From an uncultured Clostridium sp. (GTDB lineage Bacteria; Bacillota; Clostridia; TANB77; CAG-508): a DNA stretch of 9,923 nucleotides. How positions within the stretch are numbered: the first letter of the stretch is position 1; every line of letters starts with the position of its first letter. Below, one piece after another: positions 1-6,549 of the stretch. The translations under genes and the position numbers were made by a program. The stretch covers positions 1-9,923 of the forward strand of contig USQP01000015.1 in NCBI GenBank assembly GCA_900556945.1, written 5' to 3'. The notes under the pieces are model-generated. The model ran no database searches and was not told the DNA's origin. It was given only the letters and a program-made list of their open reading frames with translations.

Positions 1-48
1 TCTACACTTCTAGCTTCGTCGGCAGCGTCAGATGTGTATAAGAGACAG
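1..48 (+). other. Illumina Nextera adapter contamination (P5 tail, i5 index, transposase mosaic end)
   Basis: This stretch is library-preparation sequence, not genome. Bases 1-7 (TCTACAC) are the 3' end of the P5 oligo. Bases 8-15 (TTCTAGCT) occupy the i5 index slot and match, from memory, Nextera XT index S515. Bases 16-29 (TCGTCGGCAGCGTC) are the Nextera read-1 tail. Bases 30-48 (AGATGTGTATAAGAGACAG) are the 19-bp Tn5 mosaic end. The four parts are in the exact order and spacing of a tagmented library end, so the genomic sequence starts at base 49. It should be trimmed and must not be read as a natural transposon end. Confidence 0.98.
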
Positions 49-819
49 GTACAATATCATGACATAGGAAGAGAAAATGATAATGAAGATAAACAACATG
101 GGGCAAGTAGTGTTAAAAAGTTAGAAGAAAATAGTAATAGATTAGAAAAATTTAATAAGGAAGATCAAGAATTAATAAAATTTATGATAGAGCAACATTC
201 TAAATCAAAGAGTGAAAATGAAGAAGCTATAGCAAGATTAGAGGATGAAAAAAAAGAGAGATATCAAAATTTATTAAATTATATGAAGGACTCAGATAAA
301 TTAGATAGAGTAAGACTTGGGAAATATGATGGATTAGATGTATCAAGATTATCATTACCTACGAGTAAAAGTCTAGTAAAGGTTGCTTATCAAGCACATG
401 AATATTTATTTGATATTGTAAATGTAAAAAATAAAGATACATATTTAAACAATTCTGCAAAAATCGAAGAATGTTTAGATTTAATTGACAAAGAAAAAGA
501 TAAACCAATAGATAATATAGAAGTGAAAGGTTTAACATACTTCGATGATGAAGAAAAGGGAATACAGAATCAAGAAATTATAGAAAGTAAGGTTGAAGAA
601 AAACAAGAGCAAAATATAGAAAATGGATTACAAAAAGATGTGCAACAAGAATCTAAATGGATGAATAGGTTCAAAGGATGGTATGGTGCGATAGATAGAG
701 TGTCTGGAAAATCAAAAGCATATTTTGTAAAAATGAAATCGGATATTATAAAAGCAATTAGCAATAAAACTAGAGAAAGGGAGAATGATAAACAAGTTTA
801 TAAAGGAGAAGAATTATAA
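49..819 (+). CDS. Hypothetical coiled-coil-rich protein, 5' end missing
   Basis: I do not recognise this protein. It is cut by the contig end: the open frame continues into the adapter, where an apparent GTG start at base 34 codes for MYKRQ, which is adapter translation. About 256 genuine residues remain. The first ~85 are rich in Lys, Glu, Asn and Gln with heptad-like spacing, suggesting a coiled coil. A more ordered part around residues 90-150 (motif GKYDGLDVSRLSLPTSKS) follows, then an acidic low-complexity linker and a basic C-terminal part with Trp and aromatic residues (SKWMNRFKGWYGAIDR). I see no signal peptide or membrane segment. The next gene starts 20 bases downstream on the same strand, so they are probably cotranscribed. 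Codon use is very AT-rich, like the core genes of the window. Confidence 0.8.
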   Translation, partial: VQYHDIGRENDNEDKQHGASSVKKLEENSNRLEKFNKEDQELIKFMIEQHSKSKSENEEAIARLEDEKKERYQNLLNYMKDSDKLDRVRLGKYDGLDVSRLSLPTSKSLVKVAYQAHEYLFDIVNVKNKDTYLNNSAKIEECLDLIDKEKDKPIDNIEVKGLTYFDDEEKGIQNQEIIESKVEEKQEQNIENGLQKDVQQESKWMNRFKGWYGAIDRVSGKSKAYFVKMKSDIIKAISNKTRERENDKQVYKGEEL

Positions 820-839
820 AAAGAGAGGCAGGTAATAAA

Positions 840-1289
840 TTGAAGCAAGAATATAGAGAAGCATTTTCAGAAGTAAATGAAATTTTGAAATTAATGCCAA
901 AAGAATTAGTAAATAAAATTCCCCAAAAATTTCGTGAATTGATAAAAGAAGAAAAAGAGGAAACATATTTTCCTAATATAAAAGAGCCACTAGAAAAACA
1001 AAAGTTAAAAAATGAAACAATAATTATCTTAGGATTAATATATAGAGATTTTTTATGTTCTGAAGATGAGAGGATAAAATTACAAGAGAAAGATGCAAAG
1101 GAATTAGCTGAAGTAGAGCAAGAAATTGAAAAGGAAATGAGACAAAAGTATAATCCAGATGAAACATTTAAAAGAAAAAGTGCTACGAGAGATGTAAAAG
1201 AACAAGAAATAGAGTCTCATATGATTTTAAAAGAAGAAAAATGGTATAAAAAGATTGTTAATATTATTAAAAGAATTTTCAGAACATAA
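840..1289 (+). CDS. Conserved-looking hypothetical protein, 149 aa
   Basis: The function is unknown. The predicted start is a TTG with GAGAGG/CAGG sequence 7-12 bases upstream; the next in-frame ATG would remove 18 residues. The N-terminal half (SEVNEILKLMPKELVNKIPQKF, then YFPNI, and IILGLIYRDFLCSEDE near residues 61-78) resembles, from memory, a family of short uncharacterised proteins common in uncultured gut Firmicutes. That resemblance is unverified. The second half is a highly charged helix (residues ~80-125) followed by a basic end with alternating hydrophobics (WYKKIVNIIKRIFRT) that could form an amphipathic helix. It follows the truncated coiled-coil gene by 20 bases and likely shares its transcript. 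Only 2 bases separate its stop codon from the -35 box of the next gene. Confidence 0.75.
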   Translation: MKQEYREAFSEVNEILKLMPKELVNKIPQKFRELIKEEKEETYFPNIKEPLEKQKLKNETIIILGLIYRDFLCSEDERIKLQEKDAKELAEVEQEIEKEMRQKYNPDETFKRKSATRDVKEQEIESHMILKEEKWYKKIVNIIKRIFRT

Positions 1290-1291
1290 AT

Positions 1292-1320
1292 TTGCAATTT
1301 TATGTAAAATGCGGTATAAT
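1292..1320 (+). promoter_or_regulatory. Promoter with inverted-repeat spacer for the 1413 gene
   Basis: TTGCAA (1292-1297), a 17-base spacer and TATAAT (1315-1320) form a good sigma-A type promoter. The spacer contains the 6+2+6 inverted repeat ATTTTATGTAAAAT (1297-1310), a plausible operator. The whole block matches the promoter of the minus-strand gene at 7177 at 26 of 30 positions, with the inverted repeat identical and in the same register. Transcription would start near 1327, giving a leader of about 85 bases. Confidence 0.8.
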
Positions 1321-1412
1321 ATAAGTGTAGACCATTTTTTTAGATCTCCATGTTTGCTTTTGGCATCATGATGGATCGACTACAAAATAATTTTAACAAG
1401 GAGGAAATAAAA

Positions 1413-2126
1413 ATGGCTAACTACACAATTGAAAATCTCATCAACGACAGCGTAAGAGTGCACAAGGGTATGATTACAGTGTATCCACAGTTCAACGCAG
1501 AGGACAGAATCAATTTTGATGTTGCGACATTCAATGGAAGCTATGCTTCGAATAATGGGACGCTGGCATATGTAATTGACAATATCTTCTATGTTACTCC
1601 TGCAACTGAAAGAGCATACAAAGCTCTTGAAAGTTTTTCGAAGAAGGATTTCTACGTTCCTTTCTCGAATGGTGATTATCCAAAAGAAGAGAAACAGCGT
1701 TGGGAAGAGTTGCGTGATATGCAAAGAAAAGTGCAGCAAGAGGAATTCATCCATGATTGCAATGAATATTGCGACAAGCATAATATAGGTGCTTTGGATC
1801 AATCAATTCTTGAAAGATGTTTGGTTATGCCAAAAACAGGAGTTAAAGTAAAACATTTCTATTATGAAACGGTTTATTACCCTGTTATAAAGCAAACATT
1901 CTTTGACTGCACAGTTCCTGATCACATTGGAAAGTTCTGTACGAACAATGGTAGAGTTGTCTTTGTTTACAGAGATGGAACTACAAGAGTAACCAAGGGA
2001 TATTGGATATTGGATTCGCTTAGAAAAGCTGGATATAAAGAAGCTGGACTTTTTGTTCCTTTCTCTAATGGAGAAGAGATTCTTAATCTTGCATTACGTA
2101 CGCGTTGGGAGAAAATCAGTAAGTAA
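1413..2126 (+). CDS. Uncharacterised protein with two similar halves
   Basis: I do not recognise the family. The ATG at 1413 is chosen because AAGGAGG lies 8 bases upstream; an upstream in-frame ATG at 1350 lacks a ribosome binding site. The 237-aa protein appears internally duplicated. Residues ~35-98 and ~163-233 both run through an Asn-Gly turn, a beta-rich stretch (GTLAYVIDNIFYVT versus GRVVFVYRDGTTRVT), a helix and the block VPFSNG (residues 82-87 and 215-220), followed by RWE (96-98 and 231-233). A charged, probably helical linker with two Cys (~99-140) joins the halves. No signal peptide or membrane segment is visible, so it is probably cytoplasmic. It has its own promoter and terminator. 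Its composition is unlike its neighbours: 28 of 60 bases in 1441-1500 are G/C, and it uses CGT, CTC, CTG and AAC codons, suggesting acquisition from elsewhere. Confidence 0.88.
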   Translation: MANYTIENLINDSVRVHKGMITVYPQFNAEDRINFDVATFNGSYASNNGTLAYVIDNIFYVTPATERAYKALESFSKKDFYVPFSNGDYPKEEKQRWEELRDMQRKVQQEEFIHDCNEYCDKHNIGALDQSILERCLVMPKTGVKVKHFYYETVYYPVIKQTFFDCTVPDHIGKFCTNNGRVVFVYRDGTTRVTKGYWILDSLRKAGYKEAGLFVPFSNGEEILNLALRTRWEKISK

Positions 2127-2157
2127 TAGTCATTTTGTAGGAGAATATCATTAATTT

Positions 2158-2205
2158 TTCTACAACAGAAAATCTAGCTCATTTGCTAGATTTTTTGTTG
2201 TAGAA
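2158..2205 (+). terminator. Intrinsic terminator of the 1413 gene
   Basis: A 21-base arm (2158-2178) pairs with 2185-2205 around a 6-base TCATTT loop, with a single G-U wobble. The inner part (AATCTAGC/GCTAGATT) runs into six T residues (2191-2196), as in a rho-independent terminator. It lies 31 bases after the stop codon. The long outer stem (TTCTACAAC/GTTGTAGAA) also makes it structurally symmetric for the other strand. Confidence 0.85.
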
Positions 2206-2228
2206 TTGATAGAAAAAGAAAACAACTA

Positions 2229-2257
2229 TTGTAGAATAAAAATAAAAATGATATAAT
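2229..2257 (+). promoter_or_regulatory. Promoter of the P-loop/Asp23 gene and probably cmk-plsC
   Basis: TTGTAG (2229-2234), a 17-base A-rich spacer and TATAAT (2252-2257) form a sigma-A-like promoter. A TG one base before the -10 box adds an extended -10. It sits between the upstream terminator and the gene at 2290, so it likely starts the transcript that includes cmk and plsC. The -35 box is part of TTGTAGAAT, also present in the terminator arm at 2198-2206. Confidence 0.75.
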
Positions 2258-2289
2258 AGCTAAGTAAATGTAAATAGGGAGACAAAGAA

Positions 2290-3153
2290 ATGTTATTAAA
2301 GGATATAAAATTACCATTTATAAATAAAATGAAAGTATATGCATTTGTAGGTCCATCTGGAACGGGAAAAAGCTATCGAGCACAAATGGTAGCAAGTGAA
2401 AGAGGAATCAATTTTATTATAGATGATGGGTTATTAATAAAAGAAAATGAAGTAGTAGCAGGAGAATCTGCAAAAAAAGCAGCTACAAAAGTAGCTACTG
2501 TCAAGCATGCACTATTTTATGAAGAAAAAGAAAGAGAGCCAATCATAAAAGCATTCAAAAAATATAGACCAGAAAAAATATTGATATTAGGAACATCAGA
2601 TGGTATGGTACAAAAAATAGCAGCAAATCTTGGATTACCAGAAATTTTAGAAACAATTTATATTACAGATGTTGCAACAGAAGAAGAAATGAAAACAGCA
2701 AGAAGGATCCGAGTAACAGAAGGAAAACATGTTATACCAGTTCCAACCTTTGAAATAAAAAAAGACTTTTCAGGGTATTTATTAGATCCACTTCAAATTT
2801 TTAAATCAAAAGGAAAAGGACAACAGCCATATATATCAGAGAAATCAATTATAAGACCTACTTTTAGTTATTTAGGAAAATTCACTATATCAGACTTAGT
2901 ATTTAGACAAATTTTAGAATATTTAGCAGTACAAACGCCTGCTATTCATAAGATTTTAAAAACGAGAGTAGAAAACTTTGGAGAAGGTGCCAAAATTTAT
3001 ATGGAGGTTAGTATTGTATATGGCTTTAATGTGGTAGAAGGGTTAAATGATTTTAAGAAAAAATCCAAAAAAGAGATTGAAAAACTAACAGCAATGAATG
3101 TAGTAGAATTAGATGTAGTAGCTAAAAATATTTATGTACCACAAGAAGAATGA
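2290..3153 (+). CDS. P-loop ATP/GTP-binding protein with C-terminal Asp23/Gls24-like domain
   Basis: The protein is 287 aa, with its start supported by AGGGAG 8 bases upstream. A Walker A motif (GPSGTGKS, residues 21-28) follows a hydrophobic beta strand (KVYAFV), so the N-terminal ~170 residues look like a nucleoside-triphosphate-binding domain. Conserved-looking blocks are INFIIDDGLLI (40-50) and KILILGTSDGM (96-106). Residues ~188-284 (GKFTISDLVFRQIL, VSIVYGFNVVEGLNDF, then VVELDVVAKNIYVP) follow the pattern of Asp23/Gls24 proteins, a family linked to the envelope stress response in Gram-positive bacteria. The cellular role is not known to me. It lies upstream of cmk on the same strand, separated by a 30-bp inverted repeat whose first three bases are this gene's TGA stop. 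The Asp23-like assignment rests on residue pattern only. Confidence 0.8.
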   Translation: MLLKDIKLPFINKMKVYAFVGPSGTGKSYRAQMVASERGINFIIDDGLLIKENEVVAGESAKKAATKVATVKHALFYEEKEREPIIKAFKKYRPEKILILGTSDGMVQKIAANLGLPEILETIYITDVATEEEMKTARRIRVTEGKHVIPVPTFEIKKDFSGYLLDPLQIFKSKGKGQQPYISEKSIIRPTFSYLGKFTISDLVFRQILEYLAVQTPAIHKILKTRVENFGEGAKIYMEVSIVYGFNVVEGLNDFKKKSKKEIEKLTAMNVVELDVVAKNIYVPQEE

Positions 3154-3265
3154 GATTTTGGGGACGGAGCAAAAATTTCATTTTTAATTATTAAATATTG
3201 AGATATTAAGAGATTTTAGGATAGGAGAATAAGAATGAAATTTTTGCTCCGTCCCCAAAATCTCA
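3151..3265. repeat. 30-bp perfect inverted repeat (MITE/REP-like palindrome) before cmk
   Basis: The left arm 3151-3180 (beginning TGAGATTTTGGGGACGG) is the exact reverse complement of 3236-3265. The 55-base AT-rich spacer extends pairing by about six more positions (one a T-G wobble). The element begins with the stop codon of the upstream gene and ends right at the AAAGGAGG ribosome binding site of cmk. No T-run follows either arm, so it is not a normal intrinsic terminator. In RNA it would form a very long hairpin. The GGGGACGG core is, from memory, frequent in repeats of many Firmicutes and in REP-like elements mobilised by RAYT transposases. That link is unverified, and no transposase is present here. 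Confidence 0.9.
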
Positions 3266-3279
3266 AAGGAGGAAAATAG

Positions 3280-3945
3280 ATGTCATTTGTAGTAGCAATA
3301 GATGGACCAGCTGGAAGTGGAAAGGGAACAATAACTAAATTGGTAGCTAAAAAACTTAATTTAGTAAATGTAGATACTGGAGCGATGTATCGCTGTGTAG
3401 CTTTAAAAGCAATGAGAAATCATATAGATAGTACAGAAATTAAAAAAATAGAAGAATTATTGGAAGATATAACGATAGAGATAAAAAGAGAAGGGGAAAA
3501 ACAGAAAATTTTTTTGGATAGAGAAGATGTATCGTATCAAATAAGAACACCTGAAGTGGATGCTTGTGTTGCAAAATTTGCAGCATTAGCCTGTGTTAGA
3601 AATAAAGTAACACCATTACAAAGAAAAATGGGAGAGATGCAAGATATCATAATGGAAGGTAGAGATATAGGAACAACGGTATTTCCACATGCTGATGTAA
3701 AAATCTATTTAGATGCTTCGATAGAAGAAAGAGCAAAAAGAAGATATAAACAAGATTTGGAAAAAGGAATGGAAGTTACTTATGAGGAAGTGCTAAAGAT
3801 GATAAAGGAAAGACATAAATTAGAAACAGAAAGAGAAATTTCACCTTTGGTTCAAGCAGAAGATGCCATCTATATTGATTCAAGTAATATGACAATTGAA
3901 GAAGTAGTAAATAAAGTAGTAGAGATTGTAGAGAAAAAAAGATAA
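3280..3945 (+). CDS. cmk: Cytidylate kinase
   Basis: CMP/dCMP kinase transfers phosphate from ATP to (d)CMP in the cytoplasm, supplying CDP for nucleotide and phospholipid-precursor synthesis. The 221-aa length is normal for the bacterial family. Visible motifs are the P-loop GPAGSGKGT (9-17), DTGAMYR (32-38, NMP binding), IRTPEV (89-93 region), EGRDIGT (126-132), the lid region with RAKRRY (151-156), and REISPLVQAEDAIYIDSS near the C-terminus. AAAGGAGG 7 bases upstream fixes the start. It precedes plsC, an arrangement common in clostridia where cmk neighbours phospholipid-synthesis genes. The leader is formed by the right arm of a 30-bp inverted repeat, which could affect mRNA processing or translation. 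Confidence 0.97.
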   Translation: MSFVVAIDGPAGSGKGTITKLVAKKLNLVNVDTGAMYRCVALKAMRNHIDSTEIKKIEELLEDITIEIKREGEKQKIFLDREDVSYQIRTPEVDACVAKFAALACVRNKVTPLQRKMGEMQDIIMEGRDIGTTVFPHADVKIYLDASIEERAKRRYKQDLEKGMEVTYEEVLKMIKERHKLETEREISPLVQAEDAIYIDSSNMTIEEVVNKVVEIVEKKR

Positions 3946-3984
3946 AGAATTGTATGTTATTCTATATCAGGAGGAAAAAGTGAA

Positions 3985-4581
3985 ATGAAAGAGTTTTTTA
4001 AAAAAATAGGTAGAGGAATTGTAAAAGGAGCAATTTATGCTTATTGTAAAATAGTTTATAGAATGCAGATAATAGGAAAAGAAAATATACCAAAAGAGGG
4101 ACCTGTTATCATTTGTGGAAATCATAGAAGTTTCCTAGATCCACCGTTAATCGAGGTGACTTGTGGAAGATATACTAGATTTTTAGCAAAAGAAGAATTA
4201 ACCAAAAGTAAATTTTTAGCTTTTTTGGGAATTATTTTTGATGCGATTTTAGTAAAAAGAGATTCGAAAGAAGTAACAGCGATTAAAGAATCTTTAAAGA
4301 CCTTAAAAAATGGAGATTGTCTAGCTTTATTTCCAGAAGGTACAAGAAACGGTTTAGCAAAAGGAGAAAAAGTAAAAGATGGAGTAGCCTTTTTTGCGGT
4401 AAGGAGTGGTGCTAAAGTAATTCCATGTGGGATAAAAGGTGGAAAAAAAGGAGATTGGAAGGTTACTATTACATATGGAAAGCCATTAGATTATAGTAAA
4501 TATAAAGGAGCAAAAGATAAAGAAACGTTAGATAAAGTAACAAATGAAATTATGGATCATATTATTCGTTTGACAAAATAG
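3985..4581 (+). CDS. plsC: 1-acyl-sn-glycerol-3-phosphate acyltransferase (PlsC family)
   Basis: This family transfers an acyl chain to the sn-2 position of lysophosphatidic acid, forming phosphatidic acid at the inner face of the cytoplasmic membrane. The 198-aa protein has the catalytic HX4D motif (NHRSFLD, H47 and D52), the substrate-binding FPEGTRN (116-122) and KDGVAFFA (131-138), and the late VIPCGI strand. The N-terminus (residues ~1-30) is a basic/hydrophobic helix suitable for membrane association rather than a clear transmembrane segment. AGGAGG lies 10 bases before the ATG, and the gene follows cmk by 39 bases, so it is likely in the same operon. The last codons contain the -35 box of the typA promoter. 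Confidence 0.95.
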   Translation: MKEFFKKIGRGIVKGAIYAYCKIVYRMQIIGKENIPKEGPVIICGNHRSFLDPPLIEVTCGRYTRFLAKEELTKSKFLAFLGIIFDAILVKRDSKEVTAIKESLKTLKNGDCLALFPEGTRNGLAKGEKVKDGVAFFAVRSGAKVIPCGIKGGKKGDWKVTITYGKPLDYSKYKGAKDKETLDKVTNEIMDHIIRLTK

Positions 4582-4598
4582 ACAAATAGGTGTATAAT
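4570..4598 (+). promoter_or_regulatory. Consensus promoter for typA, overlapping the end of plsC
   Basis: A perfect TTGACA (4570-4575) inside the last plsC codons, a 17-base spacer containing the plsC stop codon, and a perfect TATAAT (4593-4598) form a full-consensus sigma-A promoter. The predicted start near 4605 gives typA a leader of about 119 bases, so typA can be expressed independently of cmk-plsC. Confidence 0.8.
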
Positions 4599-4622
4599 TT
4601 TATAAGTTTTTTAAGAGAAAAT

Positions 4623-4656
4623 AGACGTTTTTCAAAAAGACCATTGAAAAACGTCT
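4623..4656 (+). promoter_or_regulatory. Hairpin in the typA leader
   Basis: Perfect 13-base arms AGACGTTTTTCAA (4623-4635) and its complement (4644-4656) flank an 8-base loop. The hairpin would begin about 20 bases into the typA transcript. No T-run follows on either strand, so it does not look like a simple terminator; it could stabilise the mRNA 5' end or be a weak attenuator. Function is inferred from position only. Confidence 0.55.
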
Positions 4657-4673
4657 TAAGTTATGAGGAAAGT

Positions 4674-4702
4674 GGTTAATCTGTACCCGTCCCCAATTAG
4701 CC
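4674..4702. repeat. Short palindrome with CCGTCCCCAA motif before typA
   Basis: GGTTAAT (4674-4680) and ATTAGCC (4696-4702) form a 7-base stem (one G-U) around a loop holding TACCCGTCCCCA. The decamer CCGTCCCCAA (4687-4696) is also in the right arm of the inverted repeat before cmk (3249-3258). Both copies sit close to a ribosome binding site. This may be a solo or decayed end of the same repeat family. Confidence 0.5.
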
Positions 4703-4723
4703 AATAGAAAAGGAGTAATAGAA

Positions 4724-6538
4724 ATGAACAACCAAAAAATAAGAAATATAGCAATTATTGCACACGTAGATCATGGAAAAACAACATTAGTTGATGCGAT
4801 GCTTAGACAAAGTCACGTATTTAGAGAAAATGAACAAGTAGCTGAAAGAGTAATGGATTCAAACGATCAAGAAAAAGAAAGAGGAATTACTATTCTTTCA
4901 AAAAATACATCAGTTATGCATGATGATATTAAAATTAATATAGTTGACACACCAGGACATGCAGATTTCGGAGGAGAAGTAGAAAGAGTTCTAAAAACAG
5001 TAGATGGAGTTCTTTTATTAGTGGACGCTTTTGAAGGAGCTATGCCTCAAACGAGAGAGGTTCTAAAGAAATCTTTAGCATTAGGATTAAAACCAATTGT
5101 TGTAATTAATAAAATCGATAGACCTGGAGCTACACCTGAAAAAGTTGTGGATCAAGTAATTGAATTGTTTATTGAGTTAGATGCAAGTGATGAACAATTG
5201 GATTTCCCAGTAGTGTATGCATCTGCAAAAAATGGAATTGCTAAAATGGACTTAGCAGATGAAACAACAGATTTATCTTGCCTTTTTGAAACAATTATCA
5301 ATACCATTCAAGCACCAAATTGTGACGAAGAAGGTCCAGCTCAAATGTTAGTATCAAATATTGATTATGACGATTATGTAGGAAGAATAGCAGTAGGAAG
5401 AGTAGAAAGAGGGATTATTAAAGTTGGAATGCCAGTTGCCATTTGCGGAAAAGAAGATAAAATAACACAAGGAAGAATTGCGAAAGTATATACTCATGTA
5501 GGTTTAAATAAAGTAGAAGTAGAAGAGGGAAAAGCAGGTGATATAATAGAACTTGCAGGACTTTCAGATATTAATATAGGAGATACTATTTGTGATTTTA
5601 ACAATCCAGAAAAAATTCCATTTGTAGATATTGATGAACCAACAGTATCTATGACATTTAGTGTAAATAATGGACCTTTTGCAGGGAAAGAAGGACAATT
5701 TATTACATCAAGACATATTCGTGATCGATTGTTTAAAGAATTAGAAAGAAATGTATCTTTAAGAGTAAAAGAAACAGATTCACCTGATTCTTTTGAAGTA
5801 TCAGGAAGAGGAGAACTTCATTTATCAGTATTAATCGAAACGATGAGAAGAGAAGGATTTGAACTTTTAGTATCAAGACCAAAGGTTATTTACAAAGATA
5901 TAGATGGAGTAAAAAACGAACCAATTGAATTATTAGTAGTAAATGTTCCAGATGATTCAGTAGGAACAGTAATTGAAAAATTAGGTAGAAGAAAAGCAGA
6001 AATGGTAAATATGGAACCAGCAGAGGCAGGACATACAAAAATAGAATTCAAAATTCCTGCAAGAGGCTTAATTGGCTATCGAACAGAATTCTTAACAGAC
6101 ACAAAGGGTGAAGGAACAATGAATCATATTTTTGATTCTTATGAGCCATTTAAAGGTGATATTCAAGCAAGAGTGAGAGGAACAATTGTAGCTTTTGAAG
6201 CAGGAAAATCTGTAACATATGGACTATATAATGCACAAGATAAAGGTGATTTATTTATTGGACCTGGTGTAGAAGTATATGAAGGAATGATAGTAGGATT
6301 AAATTCAAGAGGAGAAGATTTAAGTATAAATGTGTGTAAAGAAAAACATTTAACAAATACAAGAGCTTCTGGATCCGACGAAGCACTTAGACTTGTACCA
6401 CCAATTCAAATGTCACTAGAAAAAGCAATTGAATTTATTCAGGATGATGAACTAGTAGAAGTAACACCAAAATCTATTCGTTTAAGAAAGAAAATATTAG
6501 ATAGTAAAGAAAGAGAGAGAGCTGCAAGAAATAAATAG
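4724..6538 (+). CDS. typA: Translational GTPase TypA/BipA
   Basis: TypA (BipA) is an EF-G-like GTPase that binds the 70S ribosome and supports ribosome assembly and growth under cold or other stress. The 604-aa protein has the full set of motifs: G1 AHVDHGKTT (13-21), switch I RGITI (53-57), G3 DTPGH (75-79), G4 NKID (129-132) and G5 SAK (167-169). These are followed by the beta-barrel domain (~200-290), an EF-G domain III-like region (ending around [19 protein letters not shown]), a domain V-like part (~395-475) and the TypA-specific C-terminal domain ([16 protein letters not shown], then a Lys/Arg-rich tail). The length is typical. AAAAGGAG lies 8 bases upstream of the ATG. It has its own consensus promoter with a structured leader, and is followed after 11 bases by a small gene. 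Confidence 0.98.
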   Translation: MNNQKIRNIAIIAHVDHGKTTLVDAMLRQSHVFRENEQVAERVMDSNDQEKERGITILSKNTSVMHDDIKINIVDTPGHADFGGEVERVLKTVDGVLLLVDAFEGAMPQTREVLKKSLALGLKPIVVINKIDRPGATPEKVVDQVIELFIELDASDEQLDFPVVYASAKNGIAKMDLADETTDLSCLFETIINTIQAPNCDEEGPAQMLVSNIDYDDYVGRIAVGRVERGIIKVGMPVAICGKEDKITQGRIAKVYTHVGLNKVEVEEGKAGDIIELAGLSDINIGDTICDFNNPEKIPFVDIDEPTVSMTFSVNNGPFAGKEGQFITSRHIRDRLFKELERNVSLRVKETDSPDSFEVSGRGELHLSVLIETMRREGFELLVSRPKVIYKDIDGVKNEPIELLVVNVPDDSVGTVIEKLGRRKAEMVNMEPAEAGHTKIEFKIPARGLIGYRTEFLTDTKGEGTMNHIFDSYEPFKGDIQARVRGTIVAFEAGKSVTYGLYNAQDKGDLFIGPGVEVYEGMIVGLNSRGEDLSINVCKEKHLTNTRASGSDEALRLVPPIQMSLEKAIEFIQDDELVEVTPKSIRLRKKILDSKERERAARNK

Positions 6539-6549
6539 AGGAGTGGAAT

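Noticed and set aside
34..48. GTG at base 34 as the start of the first gene
   Set aside because: These bases belong to the Tn5 mosaic end of the sequencing adapter; the real start lies upstream of the contig.
30..48. Tn5/IS50 mosaic end as evidence of a natural transposon
   Set aside because: It is joined to the Nextera read-1 tail, an index and the P5 end, which only occurs in sequencing libraries.
1350..1412. Upstream ATG (1350) giving 21 extra residues on the duplicated-domain protein
   Set aside because: It lacks a ribosome binding site, while ATG 1413 has AAGGAGG at ideal distance; the extra stretch is leader sequence.
1380..1802. 140-aa minus-strand open frame opposite the 1413 gene
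   Set aside because: It is fully covered by a better-supported gene with promoter, ribosome binding site and terminator, and its composition looks like antisense translation.
4623..4656. The 13-bp hairpin as a plsC or typA terminator
   Set aside because: No T-run follows on either strand and it lies downstream of the typA promoter, so it would stop typA itself; listed only as a leader hairpin.
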